DNA from: Luscinia megarhynchos
Taxonomy: Eukaryota; Chordata; Aves; Passeriformes; Turdidae
Reading direction: 5' to 3'
Assembly (NCBI GenBank): GCA_034336665.1
Contig: CM067572.1
Location: 3,527,786 to 3,591,785 of the forward strand
Length of the DNA stretch: 64,000 bases
In this document: one piece after another, positions 36,940 through 48,180 of the stretch
How the letters are laid out: every line of letters begins with the position of its first letter
Position numbering within the stretch: position 1 is the stretch's first letter
Program-made: the position numbers and the translations under genes
Notes under the pieces: model-generated
Databases searched by the model: none
Told to the model about the DNA's origin: nothing
What the model saw: only the letters and a program-made list of their open reading frames with translations

Positions 36940-39900
36940 CAGCACTGATATCACAAATTAACTTTCTCCCAGGTGAGGAGGAAGAGAGTTCATTAAGTTG
37001 GTCACCAACCACTGCAGCCAGCTATTCATGACAGCTTTTATTAACAGTAACCTTTTATATTCTTTTTGGTTTTTGACTTTCTAACAATGCCTCTTTCCAA
37101 GGTAACATCTTCCATGTCTAACCTGAAGCCAGAGAAACATTTTTCCAAATAAATTTGATAACAGACTTCATCAACTGATTTTCAGGTTGGACAACTATTT
37201 TAAAAATAATCATGTGTCTTTTTTTGCATCATGTGTCTGGAAGAAATGATGTAAGGCCAAGGTTTGGAAGGTGAGGTTGTGTACATTCCTCCAATGGGAG
37301 GTCAGAGAAACTGAGAAGTTGCACGAGTGCAACAGTGAACATGAAAATTTCAGAGATATGAATGATTTTAGGAATGCAGCAAGACAGGCAAGAATTAAAT
37401 TTAGACTGGAAGACTACAGAGCACACACATGAACAGAAAATCTGACAGGTACAGGACCTGCAGGAAAGAGGAAACTTGCTGCCTTGGCTCAACCTCCCTT
37501 TTCAGCCTCAAAAGCCCCTGCAAGTCCACAGTGATGATTCCCTCTAGAAAGAAATCAAGAGGACAGGCTGAGGGAACAAGAAGTCCCTGATTCAGCTACA
37601 TCTCTCTATGCAAAATTACTGGGGGGAAGCATGCAATTATCCTTTAGCAGTGTGGATCTGCTAAGCTGGCTGTGCTATTTTCTAGAGCATTATTAGAGTT
37701 ACAATGCTCTTTTTCAAAATGAATGTTTTTTCTTCTCACAGCTAGATGTATTGCCCTGACATGGAGAATATTTCTGTTGCCTGAGTTTGGGACAGGAGAG
37801 CTGAGGTGGTAGGAAATGCCTATAGTGTTTTAATCACTTTTACCCCAATGTCCAACATTTTTGCAAGGATGATGGGGTGGTGACAACCCAATTGTTTGGC
37901 AGTATAGGTGACCCATCTCTCTCAACACAGGGAAATTTCTGTTGACAGAAATTTCCATTGTGCTGGGATGGTCTCACACATGTAGCAACACCACAAACAC
38001 TGTTACTTCCAGAGAATAATTTTTTTTTCCCAAGTATTGAGCAAGATTATGACCCAGAGTGAGTCAGCAGGTAGAAGTGTGATAGGGACTCTCCCAAGGA
38101 CGCCCTGGAGTCAAGGCAAAGGTTAGTGGAACAGACCTACATTGTCATTGCCACCTGAGAAGGGGTTTTATCTGTGTACACCACAGCTTATTGCTCCCCA
38201 TTAACAGCATCACTGCTTTGGCTGGGGATCATTTCACAATAGCTACAGATAATGCAAACACTGGCACACCTTTCCCAGGAACATCACCTTCCTGGAGGTG
38301 TCTGCATTCTCCTTGCCAGATGAGCAAACTCAAGTGTCTGCTGCAAAGCTGATTGCCTGGGTGCAAATAATCCTGACCGACTTCTGCCCAACCTGCACTT
38401 GGAAATTATTATTTTATTATTAACAAACATGAAGGTCGAAAAATTCGTTTAGATAAGTCTGCTTTTCTGGGTTAGTCAATCTTCAAGCCAGGAAACACCA
38501 TCACTGGTCTAATGGTCTTTTATTATTTCCTGAGAGAGCCTCTTATCACAGTTATAGTTTGTGAAAGACAGTGGACTTTCTACCTTCTGATATAAAAATG
38601 ATAATGTGTATTCAGTGCAAGCCTTGGCCTGTTTAAATTCATTGGAAGCAACACATCATCTGCCCATCTACTTCTTTCCTATTGTTTGAATTTTGGAAGC
38701 ATGTATCAAGCTTTTCTCAATGAATATAAGAAAGTTTCTGCACTTTGTGTGACCCTGCTGAACTCTGCAACACTGACTTCTCAACACCCCTGCTGAAAAA
38801 AAGCCACTAAATCTTACAAACTATCTCTTTGTTGTCTCTTGCTTTTTCCCAGCCCCTCCTTCCAATCTTACCCAGCCAGTTGAGCTGCACTTTTCACCTC
38901 CTCTGTTGACATGAAATGAAGTAATCACATTTATTTGAATATTCACTACAGATCTTGTCATCATCTCAGTTTATTAGCCAAGAAGATAGTGTTTCAAGAG
39001 CAAGTCTTAAAACTTTACAACATGGATCCACTCACTCCCTAAAAGCAAAATAAGTGAATTAAAACCTCAATTCATAAAGCAAATAAATGTCATGTAGACA
39101 CACCACTGAAATCAAGCCATGAAAGCTAATGAGCCTGCAAAACAGGAGGACACAGCCTGGAAAAAGCTCTAAAGGCATCTCCAAAGAACCCCAGGTAGCT
39201 TTGCAAGGATGCTGCAGTAGCCAGTCCCTCTGCAGAGCCTGGTTCACTCATCCACCACAGGGAAATGGGGAAATCCAGAGGCAGGAATGAGAGCACTTCC
39301 AGCTACAGGCAAAAAAACTTGGGAAATATATGCCACCTATGTATTTAAGTACACATGGATGTAAAAAAAAAAAAAAACAAACACAAAGAAATAGATGCAG
39401 TTTTTGGGGTGCAGTGAATACTGTGCTATGGTTTACAAATTTTCTGTTTCTATTACCATTTACTGATAGTGGGATGTAAAAATTGCTGTACTTGCCTAAA
39501 TACACAAAGAAATGACAGATATAGAACTGTAATGCTTCTTTTGTTGTACAGGCAAAATACACAATACACACATTATACATAGTATAGTCTGAATTTGTGG
39601 ACTTTAATTTCTACAAATAATTTACAACCTACATAGGAAATGATGGATCCTATCTTTGAGTGAAATATTGCTAACTCTGGCAGTCCCATTTAGTGGCACA
39701 TCTGCACTGAATGAAGACTACCACAGAGAGAAGAGGGGATTTAAAGCAAGCAAGAGAAAACCAAATTTTAAGCACCTTTGGAAGAGCACAGGGTCGTGAC
39801 CTTGATTTGTATCTGTTCTGAGGACAGAGGAGTCAGTCTTTAAGTCTGTCACTAAAGCACTTTCCTCAATTTTTAAATTTACTGGGGAGCTGTTAAGATA

Positions 39901-41479
39901 AGGACAGGGAGTGTGATGGGAGGCAGGGTCCATTCCCCCAATAAAAGAAGTGAAAGTGTCTTTCCAGCTGCTCTCTCTGTAATATTTACAGAAGAACTGA
40001 GCAGAATTCAAATCTCCAAGATCATTTCTGGAGTCTTCAAGTGATTTTGAGGGGCAAAATACCTCTTTTAAATGAAGACTGGTGGAATCAAGCTGCCAAG
40101 ATCCAGACACTACTGAAGATTAAGGATGCTGTGCACCCTCCCAGAAAGAGGAGAAAATGTTGAAGGCCTGTTGACAAATGACTTTGGAAAGCAGATATTG
40201 TTTTCCTCCTAGGAAAATGGCATTGAAAACAGATTTTTAAAATGGTTTGGACTACTGTATCTTGTTGAAGTCTACAGTCCATTATGAAACTCCAGTTCTG
40301 TCTTGTTATTCTGAAAATCTGCTCTAAAAATGCTGGTCTGAAAATGCACATGATGGACCACATAAATTGTTTGTCTCTTATAAAAACTCAAAAGGTTTTC
40401 CAGTTTCATCTTTTGGGGTTTTAATCTTTTAAAAGCATGTTCAGATTATACTCATTTGATTTTAGTGAGATTGGGCTCTGAAATAAATGGGCTGTGCACA
40501 CACACTAACACATGTGGAATTCCTTTTCAGTAATCCTCAAAGAGGCTTTTGATTTTACTTCTGATTCATCAAAAAGGGAAAAAAAAAAGGCACCAGTGAG
40601 CAAGTGAGATGTGCACAGGGATTTAGATGGCTCCAAGGTCACCACATACATTTACATAGGAAACACATGGCTATGGGAAAAGCCTCCACTTGGCTGTAAA
40701 ATGGGCTCCTTGAGGTGTTTTTGCAGAATCTCTCACACAGATAAAAATGCCGTGAATCAAAGGCCAGTTGGAGAGAAATGGAGTCTGAACTAACAAGGCA
40801 GCTCATCTGCAGACTGACAACACCATCCCAGAGGCAAACCCACAGCCCTGGGGACTGAGCCCACCAGCATCAGCAGGGCTGGCTGGCACCCAAGGGACAG
40901 CCCTCACCCTCCTCCCAGCACTGTGGTCACCCTTGAGGGTGAAAAAGAGGCAAAATGGGCTGTGAGGCAGCAACCACCAAGTTATAGGGCAGGTCTGAGT
41001 TCTATTCCATAAGGAAGCCTTTAGCAGATGCACAGAGCAGGAAGGTATGGGAGGAGCTGGAGGAGGAATTTCTGCTCCTGGACAAGTCTCAGCCTCACCT
41101 GGAGCTGTGAGAGGGGCTGAGCATGGGGCTGGGGACAGCTCTGGGAGAGCAGGACACCCCCTGTGCCCCAGAGCAGAGCTGTGCCCTGCCCGTGCTGCCA
41201 TTCACCCCTGAGAATAAGGGGAAAGCTCCCGCTATTGTCCAGCTCCTGAAAGTCTTTTATGAGAGAAGAATAAGCCTGAAATGCAACAGCTTTTTTTGGT
41301 GAAGGAAGCTTCACGTGACTCATCCATCACAAGCTTTATTATTGCTTCAGACCCTACTGCAGGTTTACAACCAGATGTTTTAGGGACCTCGCATTTTCCC
41401 CGTGAAATATTCCCTGCACCGTGTTCAGAGCTGACAGGCAGGTGGTTGTAAAGTCAACCATAACACTCAGGGCTGGCAA
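36940..41479. other. Non-coding single-copy sequence
   Basis: No gene recognised. Includes a 15-base A-run (39363-39377). Open frames up to 132 codons (40803-41201, minus strand) are without known domains. A tight hairpin at 37931-37956 is listed separately. Confidence 0.5.
37931..37956. repeat. 11-bp perfect hairpin with 4-nt loop
   Basis: GGAAATTTCTG (37931-37941), loop TTGA, then CAGAAATTTCC (37946-37956). The arms are fully complementary. It is a compact palindrome that could be a dimeric factor site or simply chance. Confidence 0.9.
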
Positions 41480-41680
41480 GTTCTGCCTCAACACGATAAA
41501 AAAAGTCCATTATTAGTATTTTGTGATTAATGATTGTATATTATAAACGTACATTAATAAGTATAACATACTCTCAGTATTTTATTGCTGCTTTTATGAT
41601 ATGACAGGCAAATCTATGAGAGCATGTTTAATGCACTCACACGCCCATATTGCGTGTGTAATTTACACAAACTGTAGAGA
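41480..41680. other. Candidate conserved non-coding block
   Basis: Contains GATTAATGATTG (41525-41536), a composite of TAAT and PBX-like cores, with many A/T motifs and no open frame of note. Enhancer-like texture only. Confidence 0.25.
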
Positions 41681-44600
41681 TGGCTTAAAATGCATCTGAA
41701 AAGGACACAATCAAGGTTGGTAGGACTCCAACATAACCCAAATTTTTCCTTATAGTTGCATCTTCTAAAGGAAGATTTTTGCATTCTTTATAATCTCCAA
41801 ATTTCTGTAGTTTGGCACAACTGAGGAAGGTAAAATTAAGGGGGGGAAAATAGTGTTGGAAATGTAGCCTTGTGAAAAACTCTGCAAACTTTAAAAATAT
41901 TATTGCAGTCCAATGCAGAGGAGAAAGGGAAATGCTGTGGGGTATCAGAATTAGTGTCTTGCCCATAGAATGGAACAAGCAGAATTTAAAACTGTTTCAA
42001 GTTCCTTAAAGTGCTCATTTTGCCGAGCTCAGACACAGATGCAGCATTTGGCAACCTGAACTCGCTTGACCAGCCACCACCTGCAGCCAAGGCTTAGAGA
42101 GATAAAGCAGCAAACAGGTCATTGCATCAACCAACCCTCCACATTAATTATCAACTTCCCTGGCTCTCAGTCAGGTCTCCAGGCTGTGCAGCAGCTCCTG
42201 CAGAGGGGAGGTGCTCTGATGGTCCCTGGGGGATGTTGGCTGGTGCTGAGGCTCCTGCAGCCCCTGCAGGAGTGTTCTCCTCCTGCCTTCAGAGCACCTT
42301 TCTGAGCAAGGACCAGCTCTCAGCCAGGCTCCTCAAGCTATTTTGTCCAGCATTTACCTTTCACTTTCATTTCTCCCTATTGTTTCATGTAAGAAAAAAT
42401 TACCCTTCCTCAATATGTCAAAATATATCATCATAATTCATTGGACACACTGTTAAAAGAGAAATGTGTTTCAAACATCTGGATAAATGCACATGTGCAT
42501 GCAAATACAGCACCCTTGGCAACTGCATTTGTTAGCAGCAATTTGCAGAGGCAAATTCCTGGCTGTAGGAGCAGCAGAGACATCCACAGATAAATAGGCT
42601 TCTGGGTCAAATTCCTTGAGCTGCAGAAATCTTTTTTTGCAGCTTATCAGTGTCGTGTTGGGGTTCCTCCTATTCAAAGATAGGTGTGCAGTTAAGAAAG
42701 CAGGAAAAGCTGAGGGCAAACTAAACAGAAAAAAAAAAATACAGGGTGCAATGGAAGCCCTTACTCAGAGTGAGACTAAGTAATTTAGAGAGATTTTAAC
42801 TGAGAGTAGTCTTGCCCACAAACAAAGATGATGTGAGCTCCGAGGCCACAACTTATATGCTACTATAAAATAGACAAGGTGGTCTACTAATAAATGCTGA
42901 CAAATGCAACTTCTTTTTTTCACATTAAGCATTTTAGAGTTTTCCTGCCTTTTAAAAGCAGTGCTTTTTAATGCATGGAGTGGGACAGTTCACATGTGAA
43001 TACAGAATTTTGGATCCAGGGTCTGGTGCTGTTGTGCAAGGTGTGCCCTTCATTCAGTAGCAGCTCCCAAGCTCAGCCCATGTGGTAAAATCACCCTCAG
43101 TAGAAATTTGGAGCCTTCCAAATGATGAAAAAAAGGCATTCATATAAACTGAAGGGATCTCTGACACATTTTTCTTCAAAAGGAGGAAAAGACCCCCTTC
43201 TCCCACAGCATGTTCTCTCTAAGAACTTATATTTCAATCAATTTTTACATTATTAATTCAGTCAATCATGCCAAAACCCCAAGTCCCCCAATGCATTCTT
43301 TGATTACAGATGAAAAAACGTGTACAAGAGCCACATTTTTAGATGTGGCCTCCTTCAGTGGGATTTATTTCTCCAGCCAGCAGAGCTGACTTGGCCAGCA
43401 GTCTGACCCTGGCAGTTCTGGGTTACAGTCCCTGCAGGAGTCGGATACTCAGCCCTGCTACAAAACATCACGTGGAAGAACTTGGTGGCAACTTCTGAAA
43501 ACTTGAGCTCAAGGGACTGGTGCTATAGCATGCAAAGGAGGTGGGGGATAGGGCATTTTTATCTTAAACCTGCTTTAAAATGTGTTCATAATCACACAGG
43601 AGCAGCTCATTTGTTTCCAAAGGAGGTGATTATCTAAAATCAGAGAATTTTACTGTTCAACTAGTAAGGATGAGCTTGCATAAACTATACCCAGCTTTGA
43701 TACAAGTACAAAAAAGCTTTTGGGTTTGATTTTTTTTTTTCCTTTAATAGGCAGGTAATTTCTCTCTACTCCAATCCACTTGGAAAAGCATGACTGGAGC
43801 AATTTTCTACTGAGTTGGTTGTATTCAACAGGACTGCCTTGTTAGTGACTAGAGAAATATCCAAGTAAAAATTAAACAAATAATTAGCACAACTTGGATG
43901 CAAGAGTAAAATCTTTGGGACCCTGTGGTGCTGCAGGTTTGGTCACAGCAGTGTATCTGCCACCCTCACAAGTGACAACAGCCTCTGGATGAAGGTGTGC
44001 CCGTGTTTCTTTCTGACACAATCAGCACATATTTAACATTATAACATCCCAAAAGCTGCCTCCTTCTTCATCCAGTTCATCTCAGGGACATGTTGGCTTC
44101 AAAGCACAGATGGGTCATTAACATATGACTGTTGTTGGGCATAAATAACCCAAAAAATACCTAACACAGCTGGAGACGAGCACATTCTGAAACACTGAAA
44201 ACAAAAGAGGCAAACTTACCCACCCCATAATTTCTGCAGTCAATGGAGGCTGCTGAGCAGCACTGAGAATTGGGCTGCCTGCTCAGACACAGAAAAATAG
44301 AGTTTATAAACCTAACACCCTTAGGTAGCAAGTTTGAAACTTTTAAATTTAATTTTAATCCCCCTACATTCTGTTTCTTTCACCACTATACATTTAAATA
44401 CTGCAAATGCTAATGCACAACACTTTGATGCTGGGAAACAGAATATCTGTGAAGTGCCTTGGAAACATCAGCTGGAAGGTGCTGTAAGACAGCAAAGCTC
44501 TACCCTCATTTTCCAAGGAGAGAATTTCAAATTCTAGGCACTTTGCCCAGTCACAACATTTTAGGCAAAGTGCCACTGGAAAATATTTTGTGCCATCCCA

Positions 44601-46079
44601 AATCACTTTTCCCTGGGATGGTTTTAACACAGCACCAGCCTTAAACTCTCACGAAATGAAGGCTTGCCCTGTTTCCTGCAAGTGTCAGTGACCCACCCAG
44701 CTGTCCCCCCTCGTTTGAGCAGTTTGCTGCTCCCCTGTAGGTGACAATCAGCAGCCACCAGGGAGCAGCTGGAATTCCAGTGCAACCCCTGGGCAGGAGC
44801 CCATCCTTCCACAGAACTCTACAGAAAGTCTTGTAATAACATTTCCTGAGTGCAACCTGGGACATCATCTGGGGAGAACAGCATGAAGTCATAGAGGTAG
44901 CATTACCTCTAAAGTGTGTGAAATATTGAGAGGGGCCATATTCCTTCATCACATAGAAAAAAGAGAAATCCTACCTAGAGGTACATTACTAGTTAACTGG
45001 ATAACCACATTCCAAGGTGTAAATTGTAAAGCTCAGAAAAACCCCATTGTTTTATATACATTGTAGAGAGACACGTGTATAAAACCAAAGGTCAGTTTGT
45101 CGTGGCTTAGAAGAAGCTCCATCAAACATACATTTTATTTCCTTAGCAGTTTGTTGACATTGACTATTTCTGTCTCAAGTTTCTGACCAGACGGTTTTGC
45201 CATAGAGATGGGCAGTGGATGGGAATGAACTCTGACCCATTTAAATTAAGTCCAATATTTATTGTTCCAGGCCAACAATGGTCTGGGGAAGCACTGCCTT
45301 TGACCTGCTGGGTACATACAATCATATACATAAAGGGACTATACAAAATAGAGCCTGGATTGTTTAAAAGATAAGCCTGTTCCCTCTGAGGTTAGGGATT
45401 CATATCATAGAAGATTAAATCTTAGATAGATTTTATCTGTAGACAGGAAAATAAATTCAGTGAATAATTTTATAAATTAGACTCAATTAGGGTAATTATG
45501 AAATAATACATATTTTTTATCAGTTCTTCAATTGGGAAAATTAGCTCGGCCTTGATCCCACCTTTATTTTATTATCCATCTCCTACCAAGAGCATTTAGA
45601 AGCAAAGAATTGTTTCTTGCCTTTTTCTTTGGTTAAACAGGAAAAAAAAATGGCATTTTCATGCATGCGCAATGGACCTTGCTGCAAAAACCCTGGATTT
45701 AATTACTAGATGCAAACAAGTAATGCTGGACACAAAAAACAGAATCCCAAGTCTGACACTGATCTGAAAGGGCTTTTTTCTCCTCTTTGCACTGCACCAA
45801 CATGCTGTGAGCCATAAGGCAAACTGCAGAGAACCTATAACATCATATTAAATCTTTGCAATGCTGCATTTCTCTTGGTCACAATAAGTTTGACAAGATT
45901 AGAAAATAAATTGAATGTGGTACTTCGTGGTACCTGTGCACCATCAAAGAACACAAAATGGCTCCACTGTACATTGGTATAAAAAATATTAAATAAATTC
46001 CTCTGACCTAATTTTTTAATGTTCTCATAGTTGGCATTATATATGTATACACACGCAGGCACATTTTTCACATATTTAA
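41681..46079. other. Non-coding single-copy sequence
   Basis: No gene recognised. Minor structures are a 9-bp hairpin (CTCCTGCAG at 42252-42260 with CTGCAGGAG at 42264-42272), a T-run near 43731-43741 and a hairpin at 44537-44574. Open frames are under 105 codons. Confidence 0.5.
44537..44574. repeat. 11-bp perfect inverted repeat, 16-nt loop
   Basis: GGCACTTTGCC (44537-44547) and GGCAAAGTGCC (44564-44574) are exact reverse complements. The stem is short. No other evidence for an RNA gene. Confidence 0.85.
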
Positions 46080-46420
46080 CCAGTAATAACTTTTATCACC
46101 ACAATTTTGCTATTGATTGCTTCTCTAACAGTGAAATGCATCACAAACAGAAATGAATGAAGCTGTCGGGAAGAAAGTTCCATAGTAGCTTTACTGTCAG
46201 TTCCCATCATAAATAACCATGACATCATATGAGTCTTATCTACGGGTTGCTCTTACTGATCAATGGCATCACTCTAGTAGTGTAAATAGCTTCTAATGTC
46301 CCATCTTCCACCTTCAAATAGATTCTGATTATTTATGATGGCTGTTAGGTTACAAGTCTGAGCTGCGGTTTGGATTTATTTTCTACTTACAGCTGCTGTG
46401 GATTTCAAGTTAGATAGGAT
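46080..46420. promoter_or_regulatory. Candidate conserved enhancer-like block
   Basis: AT-rich, non-repetitive, with few open frames. It carries a CRE/AP-1-like TGACATCA (46220-46227) and a 13-bp perfect inverted repeat, CCATCATAAATAA (46204-46216) with TTATTTATGATGG (46329-46341), 112 bp apart. The arms contain ATAAA cores like those bound by caudal/posterior HOX-type factors. Conservation and activity are inferred only. Confidence 0.3.
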
Positions 46421-46989
46421 TATTTTTTAGTTAGGATGATGAAATGGGATAGACTTGTCATGGAGCCTAGAAAAGCCTTCATCTCATTTACTCTCTGTAG
46501 CAATTTGACTGTGAATCCAAAGACCTTAAAGGCTTTTCATTAAATAATTCAAAATGTTAAAACAGAGGCTGCTGGTTACTTTTGCCAGGTTCAGAGCAGC
46601 CTAATCAATTTACAGTTAAAAAGAAAAGGAATAATATTTTTCCTTGTTACTAAACTACAAAAGAGTTTCATTATGTGCAGAACTGTATAACACAGCCTTA
46701 CAAAATTGTCACAAAAATATAACAGCTAACAGAAAAATCTGCTTGTCAGCTTTTCCCATGGTGATCATGAAAAAACTAATGATGTTTTACTCACTCACTC
46801 AACAAAAACTATTCACCCCCAGGCTAGCCGATATTTGGAAGGATGATATAATCTCTATATTTCTTATGATAATGAAAGTCATGTCTGCCTGAATAGAGAG
46901 CTCTAGACATTTATATTTTTTAAATATCTATTGCTTTCTCCTACCCCCAAAATGGATCTTGTAATTGAGAACTGGGACACACAGAACAA

Positions 46990-47480
46990 CAGCACATTGA
47001 GAAACAAAAAATGTACATAGGTTCCCACTTGCCACAACAGATTAGGGGGGTCAATGGCACATTAACTAATTCATTATTTAAATTTCAAGTTCCTCTCTTG
47101 CATTACATTTAGCAAGTGCACCAAGTTGAGAGGCATCCTTGAGAGAACGGGTCATTTTTTCCCAGCATCAAAAATAATTAATAAATGGTTAGTGTTGTCC
47201 GGTGCACTTCTCTAAAGAAAGACACCCTAATGACACCGAGGGGAAAATCAATAAGGATAAAAATGCAGCAGTGATAAATATTATCCTACTCTTATCCCTT
47301 AGTGACCTTCTGAAGGGCTTCAGATTTAAAGACTCATCCCACTACAGTCTTTTATTCCCCTTTTCACCATAATTCATCAGTTAATATGTAACTCTGAGCT
47401 GATTACAACTTATCTGTAAATGTCTTTTTATGCAACAGCAGTGCACAAGCCCCTCAGTGGAACAAACCTGGCACATTCTT
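46990..47480. promoter_or_regulatory. Candidate conserved enhancer-like block
   Basis: Contains TAATTAAT (47175-47182) and many further A/T-rich motifs over about 490 bp with no open frame of note and no simple repeats. It lies just upstream (by coordinate) of the CpG-island-like segment at 47.7-48.2 kb. Regulatory role inferred from texture and position. Confidence 0.3.
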
Positions 47481-47684
47481 TTAGCTCTCCTTATGGCAAT
47501 TTAATTGCGAATGATAAAAAACTCGTGATGGTATTTGGTGTGATAACTTGACAATGCAAAGATCTTTGGGTTTGGCCTGAAGGAATCCAAAACATGCTCC
47601 AATCTTTGTATCTGGGTGACAAGCACTTATTTTTCCATCCAGTATTTCCTCCTTAAGATTGTTCTGTTTGGTGAAGAGCTGTTG

Positions 47685-48180
47685 TGCTCGGAACAGCGCG
47701 CACCTCCGAGCCTCGATTAAAGAGTAACCACTGCACCAGAGGTCACCTGGAAATGGAAAGTCTTTAAAACACGCCTGCAAAATCACTGTCTGGGCTGGAG
47801 GCTTTCAAAGGACAGTTTAGTAATTACCAACAAAACCCTGATGGCACTTTTCCAGTCTCCACTATTGTCTGAGCGCAGCGAAGTGCGTGGCGATACCGTC
47901 GTTTCTGCGCGTCCCCTCTCCCACCCGCGGCAGACTTTCCCCCTCGTTTTTTCATTCCCAACGCGATAATCTGTCTCTTATGCCTTAGGTGAAGTTAAAA
48001 CCTCGGCGGGGAGAAGGAGGGAATGTGGCTGCTGGGCGCTGACAATGGCTGTTTTGTCACCGCCGGGCGCTGGTGGCCATCGGCGAGCGTGGACGGGTCC
48101 CGCCACTTGATGCCAGGGTGGATGATTTATTGCCTGAGTGTCTTCGATGGCAATTGGACCCCTTCCCGCTGTCACTCACG
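47685..48180. promoter_or_regulatory. CpG-island-like segment
   Basis: By hand count about 27 CpGs occur between 47874 and 48180, roughly one every 11 bp and near or above random expectation, while most of the window is CpG-depleted. Five more occur at 47688-47717. The segment also has a SOX-type ACAATGG (48042-48048) and a repeated GGGCGCTG. Intact CpGs imply lack of germline methylation, as at promoters or conserved regulatory elements. No convincing coding frame overlaps it; the 65-codon minus-strand frame at 47978-48175 has no known domain. It could be an orphan CpG island, the promoter of an unseen transcript, or a conserved enhancer. Confidence 0.5.
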
